A DNA stretch of 64,000 bases from Nocardioidaceae bacterium. Lineage in GTDB: Bacteria; Actinomycetota; Actinomycetes; Propionibacteriales; Nocardioidaceae. A program made the translations under genes and the position numbers. Positions 23,589-32,524 of this stretch are shown here, one piece after another. Location: positions 558,001-622,000 of the forward strand of contig JAGIBL010000002.1 in NCBI GenBank assembly GCA_017744365.1, given 5' to 3'. How positions within the stretch are numbered: the first letter of the stretch is position 1; every line of letters starts with the position of its first letter. The notes below the pieces were generated by a model, which did no database searches, was not told the DNA's origin, and was given only the letters and a program-made list of their open reading frames with translations.

Positions 23589-23602
23589 TAGAACACGTTC
23601 TA
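23589..23602. promoter_or_regulatory. KstR-like operator (full consensus)
   Basis: TAGAACACGTTCTA fits TnnAACnnGTTnnA completely, with 6-bp perfect arms. It abuts the GTG start of the minus-strand gene at 23586. Confidence 0.75.
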
Positions 23603-23619
23603 GCAACGGGCGTACGGCG

Positions 23620-24216
23620 TCAAGACCCCAGCTGCAGCAGCACACCGCCCCGCGGTGCCACCACCTGCTGCGCCACGACCCGGAGCCCGGCCTCGCGCAC
23701 CGCCGGGCGCAGGGCCACCAGCTGCGCCTCGGTCCCGAGCTGCAGGATCGCGCGGCCCCCGGGCAGCAGGTGCCGCGCGACGACCCCGACGCACTGCCGC
23801 GCGAGGTCGAGCCCGTCCTCGCCGCCGTCGATCGCCTCGGGCGGGTCCTCGGGGTAGCGGGCGATCGCGTCGTGCGGGACCCACGGCGGATCGGCGAGCA
23901 CGAGCGCGAACCGCTCGTCGGCCTCGAGCGCGTCCTCCAGCGAGGCCTTCCGCACGTCGGTCTCCCGTCCCGCCCGCGCCGCGTTCTCCGCCGCCCACGC
24001 GCAGGCCGCCTCCGACCGGTCCACCTGGACCAGCGCCCGGTCGCTCCCGTACGTCGCCAGCAACCCGATCTGCCCGGCCCCGCAGCACAGCTCCAGGACC
24101 GGCCCGGGCGGGAGCTCGTCCAGCAGCCAGGCGCCCCACTCCGACTGCCGGACCGTCCAGGGCCGCGGCGTCAGCACCCGCTCGTCGAAGCCGATCGTCA
24201 GCGGGCCGAACCGCAT
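23620..24216 (-). CDS. SAM-dependent methyltransferase (PrmC/HemK-like fold)
   Basis: This 198-residue protein has SAM motif I VLELCCGAGQIGLL (about residues 42-55) and a catalytic-type motif IV LADPPWVP (about 112-119), which resembles the (N/D)PPY of N-methyltransferases acting on planar nitrogens. The target is unknown. The ATG at 24216 was chosen because it lies 8 bases after the stop of the upstream dehydrogenase, so the two genes form an operon. No PrmC N-terminal helical domain is present, so it is not the release-factor enzyme itself. Confidence 0.82.
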   Translation of the reverse strand: MRFGPLTIGFDERVLTPRPWTVRQSEWGAWLLDELPPGPVLELCCGAGQIGLLATYGSDRALVQVDRSEAACAWAAENAARAGRETDVRKASLEDALEADERFALVLADPPWVPHDAIARYPEDPPEAIDGGEDGLDLARQCVGVVARHLLPGGRAILQLGTEAQLVALRPAVREAGLRVVAQQVVAPRGGVLLQLGS

Positions 24217-24224
24217 CGACCGCG

Positions 24225-25403
24225 CTATGGCTGGAACACCACCTTCACCATCCCGTCGGCCTTGTCCTGGAAGTCCGCGTACGCCCGCGGCGCCTCCTCC
24301 AGGGACAGGTGGTGGGTCGCGAACGTGTCCACGCCGAGCGGGTCGTCGTCGGTCAGCAGCGGCAGGATCTCGTCGACCCAGCGGCGCACGTTGGCCTGCC
24401 CCATCCGCAGCGTCACCTGCTTGTCGAACAGGGTGAGCATCGGCAGCGGGTCGGTCTGCCCGCCGTAGACGCCGGCCAGCGAGAGGGTGCCGCCGCGCCG
24501 GACCGCGTCGATGGCGGTGTGCAGCGCGGCCAGCCGGTCGATCCCGCCGCGGCGCATCATCGGCTGGGACATGCTCTTGGGCAGCATCCCCGCGAACCGC
24601 TGCACCATCTCGGCCACCGGAGACCCGTGCGCCTCCATCCCGACCGCGTCGACGACCGCGTCGGCACCGCGGCCGTGGGTGCGGGACCGGACCTCCTCGG
24701 CGACGTCGTCGACCTGGGTCAGGTCGATCGTCTCCACGCCGTACGACGACGCCCGCACCAGCCGCTCCGGAACCAGGTCGACCCCGATGACACGGATCCC
24801 CTGCCGCAGCGCGATCCGCGAGGCCATGTCGCCGATCGGACCGAGGCCGAGCACGAGCAGGGTCTCGTCCGCCCCGACGCCGGCGTACGCGACCGCCTGC
24901 CACCCGGTCGGCAGCACGTCGGAGAGGAACAGGAACCGGTCGTCGGGCGGCCCCTCGGGCACCTTGATCGGCCCGTACCCGGCGTGCGGCACCCGCAGGA
25001 AGTCCGCCTGCGCGCCGGCCACCGCGCCGTACATGCTGCTGTAGCCGAACAGGGCGGCCCCGGTGCGGTACTCGCGCACCTGGGTGGTCTCGCACTGCGT
25101 CGGCAGGCCGCGCTCGCACATGAAGCAGTGCCCGCAGGCGATCTGGAACGGCACCACCACCCGGTCGCCCGGCCGCAGCGTCGCGACGTCCGCGCCGACC
25201 TCCTCGACGATCCCCATCGGCTCGTGCCCGATCACGTCGCCGGGCGTCATGAACGGCCCCAGGGTCTCGTAGAGGTGCAGGTCGGACCCGCACAGCCCGG
25301 TGGAGGTGATCCGGATGATCGCGTCGTCCGGCTCCTTGAGGATCGGGTCGGGGACCTCCTCGACCGCGACGCGCCGGTGTCCTTGCCAGGTGACTGCTCG
25401 CAT
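24225..25403 (-). CDS. Zinc-dependent alcohol dehydrogenase (MDR superfamily)
   Basis: This 392-residue protein has catalytic zinc ligands in TGLCGSDLHLYE (Cys38-type) and IGHEPMGIVEEVG. A structural-zinc lobe with cysteines lies in IACGHCFMCERGLPTQC, and the nucleotide-binding stretch VLGLGPIGDMASRI is near residue 190. It resembles glutathione-independent formaldehyde or threonine-type dehydrogenases of the zinc MDR group. The ATG at 25403 was chosen over an upstream ATG because family members start MRAVTWQG. It leads the methyltransferase gene in an operon. The substrate cannot be named. Confidence 0.9.
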   Translation of the reverse strand: MRAVTWQGHRRVAVEEVPDPILKEPDDAIIRITSTGLCGSDLHLYETLGPFMTPGDVIGHEPMGIVEEVGADVATLRPGDRVVVPFQIACGHCFMCERGLPTQCETTQVREYRTGAALFGYSSMYGAVAGAQADFLRVPHAGYGPIKVPEGPPDDRFLFLSDVLPTGWQAVAYAGVGADETLLVLGLGPIGDMASRIALRQGIRVIGVDLVPERLVRASSYGVETIDLTQVDDVAEEVRSRTHGRGADAVVDAVGMEAHGSPVAEMVQRFAGMLPKSMSQPMMRRGGIDRLAALHTAIDAVRRGGTLSLAGVYGGQTDPLPMLTLFDKQVTLRMGQANVRRWVDEILPLLTDDDPLGVDTFATHHLSLEEAPRAYADFQDKADGMVKVVFQP

Positions 25404-25513
25404 GGGCGAGGCGTACCCGGGTCGGTGCCCGCCCATGCCCCGCACATGACCACCATCGCCTCCGGGTACTCCCGTCCCATCCCGACGCCCTTCCCCGAAC
25501 CCCAGGAGGCCCG

Positions 25514-26512
25514 GTGCTCCTCCCCTCTCCGCGCGGCACGCTCGGCGCCGCCCTGGTCTCCGCGCTGCGCGGCGACGGCCCGGTCCCGGCCACCGGCGCG
25601 CACGACGACGAGGACGACCTGCAGCTGTCGCTGTGGGTCCTCTACGAGCTGCACTACCGCGGCTTCGACGACGTGCCCGGCACCTGGGAGTGGGACCCCG
25701 AGCTGCTCCGGCTGCGCGCCGCGCTCGAGGCCGGGTTCGAGGCCGCGATCCGCGAGCGCTGTGCCGGACTGGTCACCGAGGCCGAGGAGCAGGCCGGGGA
25801 GCAGGACGACGTGGTCACCGCGTTGAGGCTCATCGCCGAGGCCGACGTCCCCGCGCTCTCGTCGTACCTGCACCGGACTGCCACCGCGGAGCAGTACCGG
25901 GAGTTCCTGATGGCCCGCAGCGTCTACCACCTCAAGGAGTCCGACCCGCACTCGTGGGCGGTCCCGCGCCTGACCGGCGCTCCCAAGGCGGCGCTGGCCG
26001 AGCTCCAGTACGACGAGCTCGGTGGGGGCCGGCCCGACCGGGTGCACCAGCAGCTGTTCGCCGACGCGCTCACCGAGGCTGGCCTGGACCCGGCGTACGG
26101 CAGCTACGTCGACCTCACCCCGGCTCCGGTGCTCGCGGTCAACAACGCGATGTCGCTCTTCGGCCTGCACCGCCGGCTGGTCGGGGCGTGCGTCGGCCAC
26201 CTGGCCGCGTTCGAGATGACCAGCTCGCTGCCGTGCCGGCGATACGCCCAGGGCGCCGAGCGCCTCGAGCTCGGTCCGGCCGTGGTGCGCTACTTCGACG
26301 AGCACGTGGAGGCCGACGCGGTGCACGAGCACCTGGCCGCGCGCGACATCTGCGCCCGCCTGGTCGACCAGCAGCCCGCGCTGCGCGCCGACGTGCTCCT
26401 CGGCGCCGCGGCGTGCGTGCTGCTGGAGGCCGACGCGGCGCGCGCCACCCTGGACGCCTGGGAGCAGGGCCTCAGCGCGCTGCGGGCGCCGGAGCAGGAG
26501 CGGGTCGCGTGA
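25514..26512 (+). CDS. Iron-containing redox enzyme (heme-oxygenase-like diiron family)
   Basis: This 332-residue helical protein has likely metal-ligand segments spread as in heme-oxygenase-like diiron oxidases: LYELHYRGFDDVPGTWEWD (about residues 43-61), then DEHVEADAVHEHLAARDIC (about 257-275), which carries several His and Glu residues. The immediate partner is a CDGSH iron-sulfur protein overlapping by 4 bases, a pairing typical of this family, where the small protein could supply electrons. The GTG at 25514 follows AGGAGG. The reaction is unknown; members of the fold oxidise amino acids or fatty acids. Confidence 0.78.
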   Translation: MLLPSPRGTLGAALVSALRGDGPVPATGAHDDEDDLQLSLWVLYELHYRGFDDVPGTWEWDPELLRLRAALEAGFEAAIRERCAGLVTEAEEQAGEQDDVVTALRLIAEADVPALSSYLHRTATAEQYREFLMARSVYHLKESDPHSWAVPRLTGAPKAALAELQYDELGGGRPDRVHQQLFADALTEAGLDPAYGSYVDLTPAPVLAVNNAMSLFGLHRRLVGACVGHLAAFEMTSSLPCRRYAQGAERLELGPAVVRYFDEHVEADAVHEHLAARDICARLVDQQPALRADVLLGAAACVLLEADAARATLDAWEQGLSALRAPEQERVA

Positions 26513-26694
26513 GGGAGTGCCGCATCGAGGTGGTCCCCGGCGGCCCGGCACTGGTCCGCGGCGCCGACGTGGTCGCGGATCCCGACGGCGCCGCGCACCC
26601 GGTGACCCGTCCGGTGGTCGCGGTCTGCCTGTGCGGGCTCAGCCAGCGCCAGCCCTGGTGCGACGCGACCCACAAGGTGGCCGAGGGCTCCTAG
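26509..26694 (+). CDS. CDGSH-type iron-sulfur protein
   Basis: This 61-residue protein ends with CLCGLSQRQPWCDATH, which fits the C-x-C-x2-S-x3-P-x-C-D-x-T-H ligand pattern (3 Cys, 1 His) of CDGSH [2Fe-2S] proteins. The GTG start overlaps the stop of the iron-redox gene (GTGA), so the two are translationally coupled and probably work together. The stop codon overlaps the stop of the convergent LLM oxidoreductase. Confidence 0.9.
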   Translation: MRECRIEVVPGGPALVRGADVVADPDGAAHPVTRPVVAVCLCGLSQRQPWCDATHKVAEGS

Positions 26695-27569
26695 CCGGCG
26701 GCCTCGCGCAGCGCCTCCAGGCAGCGCAGGTCGGTCGTCGCGGGCACCAGCACGAACTCGTCGCAGCCCGCCTCGGCGGCACCAGCCAGCACCTCCCGTA
26801 CGACGTCCACGGACGCGGCCCGGGTGGTGGCGGCGACGGCTCCCGCCAGGGCCGGGCCGAGGAAGCCGAGGTAGCGCGCGGTGAACGCGCGCAGCACCTC
26901 CGCCGCGTCCGGCACACCGAGCGCCACGAAGCAGCCGCTGACCTTGCGCGGCACCTCGGTCCGGCCCGCCTCTTCCCAGCACCGGTCGGCCAGGTCGTGG
27001 GCGCGCGCGATCTCGCCGGCGTCCCCGGCGATGCTGAACCCGCTGATGCCGTCGGCCCAGGCGGCGGCCCGCGCCATCGCCTTGGGACCCATCGCGCCGG
27101 CCAGGATCCGCGGCCCGCCGGGCTGCACGCAGGCCGGCCCGACCGGGTCGGCGCCCTCGAACGGCGGCTCCCCGGCGAGCAGGCGGCGCAGCACCCGGAC
27201 CTGCTCGTCGAGCCGCCGGTGCCGCCCGGCGAACGGAGAGCCGAGCGCGCGGTAGTCGTGCTCGCGCCCGCCGACGCCGACCGCGACGTCGAGACGGCCG
27301 CCGGAGAGCTGGTCCAGGGTGCCGATCTGCTGGGCCACCATCGCCATCTCGTGCTGCGGCAGCACCCACAGGTTCGCGAAGACGCGCACCCGCGAGGTGA
27401 CCGCCGCGCAGGCGCCGAGCGTGGCGACCAGCTCGGGGTTGGAGAAGGTCACCCGCTCGCCCGCGGAGACGCTGGAGAACGGGCCGTCGTCGATCCCGCG
27501 CGCCCAGTCGACGGTGGTGGCCGGTCCGTAGCCGAGGGCCATCTGCGGAAGTGCGACGCCGATCTCCAT
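26691..27569 (-). CDS. LLM-class F420-dependent oxidoreductase
   Basis: This 292-residue TIM-barrel protein of the luciferase-like monooxygenase family has the segment LDQLSGGRLDVAVGVGGREHDY (around residues 83-104), which is characteristic of F420-dependent enzymes of actinobacteria. It would reduce or oxidise an unknown small molecule with coenzyme F420. The ATG at 27569 gives the normal family N-terminus MEIGVALPQM. It lies 11 bases downstream of the alpha/beta hydrolase and is therefore the last gene of the monooxygenase operon starting at 29862. Confidence 0.85.
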   Translation of the reverse strand: MEIGVALPQMALGYGPATTVDWARGIDDGPFSSVSAGERVTFSNPELVATLGACAAVTSRVRVFANLWVLPQHEMAMVAQQIGTLDQLSGGRLDVAVGVGGREHDYRALGSPFAGRHRRLDEQVRVLRRLLAGEPPFEGADPVGPACVQPGGPRILAGAMGPKAMARAAAWADGISGFSIAGDAGEIARAHDLADRCWEEAGRTEVPRKVSGCFVALGVPDAAEVLRAFTARYLGFLGPALAGAVAATTRAASVDVVREVLAGAAEAGCDEFVLVPATTDLRCLEALREAAG

Positions 27570-27580
27570 GACCGCGGAGC

Positions 27581-28384
27581 CTAGACGGTCACCGTGCTTC
27601 CCAGGATGCGGTTGAGCCAGGCCTCGGCGGCGGCCCAGGGAAGCTCCCAGCCCTCGTCCTGCATCAGGTTGTGACCGAGGTCGTCGAGCTCGATCAGCTC
27701 GGCGTCGTAGTGCCGGGCGGTGGCCCGGACGTCGGCGAGCGGGACCAGCCGGTCCGCGCGGGCCGCCAGCGAGAGCACCGGCGCTCCCCCGAGCGGCCGG
27801 CCCGGGCGGCGGTGGAAGATCAGCTGGTACTGCGCGATCGGCGACTCCGGCCCGCACCGGGAGATGTAGTCCGCGGCGGTCGCGTCGTCGAGCCGCTCGT
27901 ACAGGTACTCCGGGCGCATCCGCAGGGTCCGGCCGGCCAGGATGCCGGCGGCGTCGAGGGGGTGCTGCCGGACCACGGTGAGCAGCGAGCCGACCGCCGG
28001 TCGGGCCGGCACCGCGGCGACGAGCACCAGCGCCCGCACCCGCATCCGGGCGGCGGCCATCGCCGCGACCAGGCCACCCATCGAGTGCCCGACGAGCACC
28101 GGCTGGTCGGGAAGCGACAGGGCGGTGCGGATCACGTCGTCGCGGTACTGGCCGATCCGCGCGCGTCGTACGTTGCCCTCGCTGGTGCCGTGCCCGCGCA
28201 GCGACATCGCGTACGCCGGGTAGCCGGCCTCCGTGGCCGCCGTACGCCACCGGTCCCAGCAGGTGGCCTCGTGGCCGAGCCCGGGCACGAACAGCAGCGG
28301 CGGCCGGTCACCACCGGGCCCGACCCGCGGATCCACCCTCGGGTCGATCCGCGGCCCGAGGACCTCCAGCGAAGGCGCGCTCAC
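27581..28384 (-). CDS. Alpha/beta hydrolase (LipR-like position)
   Basis: This 267-residue hydrolase has nucleophile elbow VGHSMGGLVA, a candidate acid in ARADRLVP and a catalytic histidine in DLGHNLMQDEGW, which completes a Ser-Asp-His triad. It should cleave an ester or lactone. The GTG start overlaps the stop of a Baeyer-Villiger monooxygenase. The pair makes chemical sense, because the monooxygenase forms an ester that the hydrolase can cut. The same gene order (mymA then lipR) is known in Mycobacterium. Confidence 0.87.
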   Translation of the reverse strand: MSAPSLEVLGPRIDPRVDPRVGPGGDRPPLLFVPGLGHEATCWDRWRTAATEAGYPAYAMSLRGHGTSEGNVRRARIGQYRDDVIRTALSLPDQPVLVGHSMGGLVAAMAAARMRVRALVLVAAVPARPAVGSLLTVVRQHPLDAAGILAGRTLRMRPEYLYERLDDATAADYISRCGPESPIAQYQLIFHRRPGRPLGGAPVLSLAARADRLVPLADVRATARHYDAELIELDDLGHNLMQDEGWELPWAAAEAWLNRILGSTVTV

Positions 28385-29862
28385 GCCACCGCGTCCGAGG
28401 CGACCCGCGCCGGGGCGAACTGCAGGATGCCGTCGTCGACCGGCTCGGTGAGCAGCACCTTGCTGTCGTGCTTGTAGTCCATGAGCACGTGCCAGGGGTG
28501 CTCGCGGCCCTGCCGTGGCATCACGTGCTTGGTGCGCTGGATGTAGCCGGCGGAGAGCTCGTCGACGATGCCGTCCCCGTTGGCGTTGTCGCCGCGGTCG
28601 ACCGCGACCGCGACGGCCTGCCCGGTGGCGTCCATGTGGGAGAGCAGCCGGACCAGGTAGGCCCCGGCGAGGTCGACCTTGAGCGTCCAGGAGGCATTGG
28701 TGTAGCCGAAGACCCACATCAGGTTGGGGATCCCCTCCAGCAGCACGCTCTTGTAGGTGAGCACGTCGTGCAGGTTGCGGGCCTCGCCGTCGACGCTGAT
28801 CGCGGCGCCCCCGAGCACCTGCACGTTGAGACCGGTCGCGGTGACCACGATGTCGGCCTCGAGCTCCTGGCCCGACGCCAGCCGGATCCCGGTCGGCGTG
28901 AAGGTCTCGATGGTGTCGGTGGCCACCGACGCCCGGCCGTCGCGGAGGACCTCGAACAGGTCGCCGTCCGGCACCGCGCACAGCCGCTCGTCCCACGGGT
29001 TGTAGCGCGGGCTGAAGTGGGTCATGTCGAAGTCCGGACCGACGCCGCGGCGGACCCCGGCGAGCAGCAGCTTGCGCACCGGCTTCGGCCACCGGCGCGA
29101 GGCCTTGAAGATCGCCCGCTGCAGCACGATGTTGCGCCGTCGGGTCATCCGGAAGACCAGCGAGTCGGGCAGGAACCGCTTGAGGAACGCGGAGATCTTG
29201 TCCAGCGCCGGCAGCGAGAACACGTACGACGGGGAGCGCTGCAGCATGGTCACGTGCGCGGCCTGGTCGGCCATCGCCGGCACCAGGGTGACCGCGGTCG
29301 CGCCGCTGCCGATGACCACCACCTTCTTGCCGGCGTAGTCGAGGTCCTCGGGCCAGTGCTGCGGGTGGATCCGCTGGCCCTCGAACGTCTCCTCGCCCGG
29401 GAACGACGGCAGGTAGCCGTTGTCGTAGTCGTAGTAGCCGGTGGCGGTCACGAGGAACCCGCACGTCCAGGTCTGGGTCTCGCCGCTGGCCTCGTGCAGC
29501 GCGGTGACGGTCCACTGCTGCTGCTCGCTGGACCAGTCCGCGGAGACGACCTTGAGGCCGTAGCGGATGTCGCGGTCGACGCCGTACTCACGCGCGGTCG
29601 CCCCGATGTAGCCGCGGATCGAGGTGCCGTCGGCGAGCACCTTGAGGTCGTCCCAGGGCCGGAACTCGAAGCCGAAGGTGAACATGTCGGAGTCCGAGCG
29701 GATGCCCGGGTAGCGGAACAGGTCCCAGGTGCCGCCGAGCTGCTCGCGCCGCTCCAGGATCGCGAAGGTGCGGCCGGGGAACTCGCGGCGCAGCCGGCAG
29801 GCGACCCCGACACCGGAGATGCCCGCCCCGATGATGAGGACGTCGACGTGCTGTGTGGTCAT
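28381..29862 (-). CDS. Flavin-containing Baeyer-Villiger monooxygenase (MymA/EthA-like)
   Basis: This 493-residue protein has an FAD-binding GAGISG (residues 12-17), the exact BVMO fingerprint FEGQRIHPQHWP (160-171, F-x-G-x3-H-x3-W-P) and an NADPH-binding GSGATA (185-190). Such enzymes insert oxygen next to a ketone to form esters. The ATG at 29862 was chosen for the family N-terminus MTTQHVDVLIIGAG, with GAGGAC upstream. It is divergent from an AraC regulator, separated by three direct repeats, and followed by a coupled hydrolase and an LLM oxidoreductase. This closely resembles the virS-mymA arrangement of mycobacteria. Confidence 0.92.
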   Translation of the reverse strand: MTTQHVDVLIIGAGISGVGVACRLRREFPGRTFAILERREQLGGTWDLFRYPGIRSDSDMFTFGFEFRPWDDLKVLADGTSIRGYIGATAREYGVDRDIRYGLKVVSADWSSEQQQWTVTALHEASGETQTWTCGFLVTATGYYDYDNGYLPSFPGEETFEGQRIHPQHWPEDLDYAGKKVVVIGSGATAVTLVPAMADQAAHVTMLQRSPSYVFSLPALDKISAFLKRFLPDSLVFRMTRRRNIVLQRAIFKASRRWPKPVRKLLLAGVRRGVGPDFDMTHFSPRYNPWDERLCAVPDGDLFEVLRDGRASVATDTIETFTPTGIRLASGQELEADIVVTATGLNVQVLGGAAISVDGEARNLHDVLTYKSVLLEGIPNLMWVFGYTNASWTLKVDLAGAYLVRLLSHMDATGQAVAVAVDRGDNANGDGIVDELSAGYIQRTKHVMPRQGREHPWHVLMDYKHDSKVLLTEPVDDGILQFAPARVASDAVA

Positions 29863-29923
29863 ACGAGCACTGTCCTCGCCGGAGCGCGGCGGAGTCTTAT
29901 CATTTCCGGACACGTTTTTTGCA

Positions 29924-29976
29924 GTTCACGACAGAGATCGCCGTTCACGACAGAGATCGCTCACGACAGGGATCGC
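29924..29976. promoter_or_regulatory. Three direct repeats at the araC/monooxygenase divergent promoter
   Basis: GTTCACGACAGAGATCGC occurs perfectly at 29924-29941 and 29943-29960 (19-base period). A shortened third copy, TCACGACAGGGATCGC, lies at 29961-29976 and ends one base before the regulator ATG. These are probably regulator binding sites; the third overlaps the ribosome binding region. Confidence 0.8.
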
Positions 29977-29977
29977 G

Positions 29978-30988
29978 ATGAGCAGCCTGCTGCGCGCCAC
30001 CAACCTCTGGGGGTACGCCGACCTGGTCCGCCAGCTCGGCGGCGATCCCGCGCCCCTGCTCGGCCGGCACCGGATCAGGCCCGGCGTCGAGCACGTGGAG
30101 GACGCCTTCGTCTCGTTCTCCGCGTTCAGCCGGATGCTCGAGGCGACCGCCGAGGAGCTGGACTGCCCCGACTTCGGGCTGCGGCTGGCGGCCTGGCAGG
30201 GGCTCGACATCCTCGGCCCGGTCGCGGTGATCGCCCGGAACGCGCAGACGGTGCGGGCCGCGTTCGAGGAGATCGCCCGGTACCTCTACGTGCACTCCCC
30301 GGCCCTGCGGCTGACCGAGGCTCAGCCCGGCGCGCCCGGGGTGCGTCCCGGCGGGCACACCTTCCACTTCACGGTCGTCGAGCCCGGGCTGCCCTATCCC
30401 CCGCAGGCCTACGAGCTCAGCCTGGCCAACGGCAACCGGATCCTGCGGCTGCTGGCCGGCGAGGACGCCCGGGCGCGCCGGGTCTCCTTCCTGCACCCGC
30501 GGGTCGGGCCCGTGTCGTCGTACGAGGAGACCTTCGGCACCGACGTGCGGTTCGGCCAGCCCTGGTGCGGGATGGAGCTGGCCGACGAGCTCGCCGAGCA
30601 CGAGGTCGACAACGCCGATCCCGAGACGAGACGTCTCGTCTCCCGGTACCTGACCGCCTCCTACCTGCCCGAGGACGCCGGCCTGGCGCCGCGGGTCGCC
30701 GAGCTGGTCCGCCGGCTGCTGCCCACCGGGCAGTGCAGCGCCGCCGCCGTGGCCGACGAGCTCGGCGTGCACCCGCGCACGCTGCAGCGCCGCCTCGCCG
30801 ACGAGGGCACCACCTTCTGGGCCGTCGCGGACGCCGAGCGCAAGGAGCAGGCCGCCCGGCTGCTCGCCGAGCCCGGGCTGCAGCTGCGCCAGGTGGCCGG
30901 CCTGCTCGGGTACGCGGAGCAGAGCACGTTCAACCGCTCCTTCCAGCGCTGGTACGGAACCAGCCCGGCCCGGCACCGACGCGGCTGA
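29978..30988 (+). CDS. AraC-family transcriptional regulator (VirS-like)
   Basis: This 336-residue protein has an N-terminal effector domain of the type found in VirS/OruR regulators (about residues 20-200) and a C-terminal AraC double helix-turn-helix (about 245-330: VADELGVHPRTLQRRLADEG, then LGYAEQSTFNRSFQRWYG). The ATG at 29978 was chosen because earlier frames run through the operator repeats. It probably controls the divergent monooxygenase operon and itself through the three repeats directly upstream. The inducer is unknown. Confidence 0.92.
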   Translation: MSSLLRATNLWGYADLVRQLGGDPAPLLGRHRIRPGVEHVEDAFVSFSAFSRMLEATAEELDCPDFGLRLAAWQGLDILGPVAVIARNAQTVRAAFEEIARYLYVHSPALRLTEAQPGAPGVRPGGHTFHFTVVEPGLPYPPQAYELSLANGNRILRLLAGEDARARRVSFLHPRVGPVSSYEETFGTDVRFGQPWCGMELADELAEHEVDNADPETRRLVSRYLTASYLPEDAGLAPRVAELVRRLLPTGQCSAAAVADELGVHPRTLQRRLADEGTTFWAVADAERKEQAARLLAEPGLQLRQVAGLLGYAEQSTFNRSFQRWYGTSPARHRRG

Positions 30989-31058
30989 ACCCCTCAGGTC
31001 ACGCCAGCGCGGGCCGAACGGAGAAGGAAGCACTGCCCCCGAGCACCCCGGATCCGTC

Positions 31059-32519
31059 ATGTCGTACCGGCCCCTGCCGTACCCCCGCACCCCGATCCTG
31101 GACGCGCGCTCGCTGCTGGTCCTCAACCGGTTCACCGCCGGCTGGACCCCCGCCCTGGGCGCCGAGGTCCGCCGCGCCGGCGGCATCGACCGCTGGTTCG
31201 CCCGCCAGCTCAACCCGGGCTCCGTCCCCGACACCTTCTACTACGCCTCCGCCCGCTGGTGGGTCTCGAACGCGCTGACCCCCGCGGGCATCGACGCCCG
31301 CGCCGTGGCCGGCCTGGAGACCCCCGAGATGATGGGCGCGAACTACCAGCGCTGGTCGATGGTGCGGCGGCTGCGCGGCGAGCGGCAGGTCCAGGAGACG
31401 ATGGCCGCGTTCTGGGAGCACCACTTCCACGTGCCCGCGGCCGGGGGCGCCGAGGTGCGGTTCCGGTCGTCGTACGGCAAGACGCTGCGCGCCCTCGCGC
31501 TCGGCCGCTTCGACACGCTGCTGCACGCCGCGGTCACGCACCCCTGCCTGGGCATCTTCCTCGGCAACGCGGTCTCCACCCGCAACGCGCCCAACGAGAA
31601 CCTCGGCCGCGAGCTGCTCGAGCTGCACACCGTGGGCCGCGCGGCCGGCTACACCGAGGACGACGTGAAGGCCTCGGCCCGCATCCTCACCGGCTACCGC
31701 GTGGACCTGTGGAAGACCTGGTCCACCGCGTACGACGCGGCCGCGCACTGGACCGGGCCGGTCTCGGTGCTCGGCTTCAGCCACGCCAACGCCGATGCCG
31801 ACGGACGCGCCGTCACCCAGGCCTACCTGTCCTACCTGGCCCACCACCCGGCCACCGCGCGCCGGATCGCGGCCAAGCTGGCACTGCGGTTCGTCAGCGA
31901 CACCCCGTCGTCGGCGCTGGTCGAGCACCTGGCGCAGGTGTACCTGGCCAACGGCACCGCGATCGCGCCGGTGCTGCGCGCCCTGGTGGCCAGCGCGGAG
32001 TTCCGCGCGTCGGCCGGCCGGAAGGTGCGCACCCCCGACGAGGACCTGGTGGCCAGCTACCGCGCGCTCGGCGTGGCGGTCGCACCACCGCGACGGACCA
32101 CCTCGGCCGCGAACCTGCTCTGGTACCAGAGCCGCTACATCGGGCAGGGCCCGTTCAGCTGGCCGCGCCCGGACGGCCGTCCCGACCAGGGCACCGCCTG
32201 GTCGTCGGTCTCCCGGGTGCTCGCCTCCTTCGACGTGCACTACCACCTGGCCGGCCGGCGCAGCCCGCCGACGGAGATCGGCTACCGCACGCCGCGGCAG
32301 TGGCTGCCGCAGCGGAAGATCCGGTTCGGCCAGCTCGTCGACCACCTCTCCCGCAGCATCCTCGGCCGGCCCTCGACGTCGCGGCTGCTGCTCGCGGCCT
32401 GCCAGGCCACCGGGCTGCGGCCGACCACGGTCATCACCGCGAAGCACCCGCTGCTGCGCTACAGCATGCCGGCGCTGCTCACCGTGTTCCTGGACAACCC
32501 GACCCACATGACGAGGTGA
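31059..32519 (+). CDS. DUF1800 family protein
   Basis: This 486-residue protein has the features of DUF1800: a MAAFWEHHFHVP segment, RNAPNENLGRELLELHTVGR and GYTEDDVKASARILTGYR. No signal peptide is evident. It is immediately upstream of a DUF1501 gene (5 bases between stop and ATG), and these two families are nearly always paired. The pair is widespread and probably acts on or at the cell surface, but the reaction is not known. The ATG at 31059 is the start of the conserved N-terminus. Confidence 0.9.
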   Translation: MSYRPLPYPRTPILDARSLLVLNRFTAGWTPALGAEVRRAGGIDRWFARQLNPGSVPDTFYYASARWWVSNALTPAGIDARAVAGLETPEMMGANYQRWSMVRRLRGERQVQETMAAFWEHHFHVPAAGGAEVRFRSSYGKTLRALALGRFDTLLHAAVTHPCLGIFLGNAVSTRNAPNENLGRELLELHTVGRAAGYTEDDVKASARILTGYRVDLWKTWSTAYDAAAHWTGPVSVLGFSHANADADGRAVTQAYLSYLAHHPATARRIAAKLALRFVSDTPSSALVEHLAQVYLANGTAIAPVLRALVASAEFRASAGRKVRTPDEDLVASYRALGVAVAPPRRTTSAANLLWYQSRYIGQGPFSWPRPDGRPDQGTAWSSVSRVLASFDVHYHLAGRRSPPTEIGYRTPRQWLPQRKIRFGQLVDHLSRSILGRPSTSRLLLAACQATGLRPTTVITAKHPLLRYSMPALLTVFLDNPTHMTR

Positions 32520-32524
32520 GCGCG

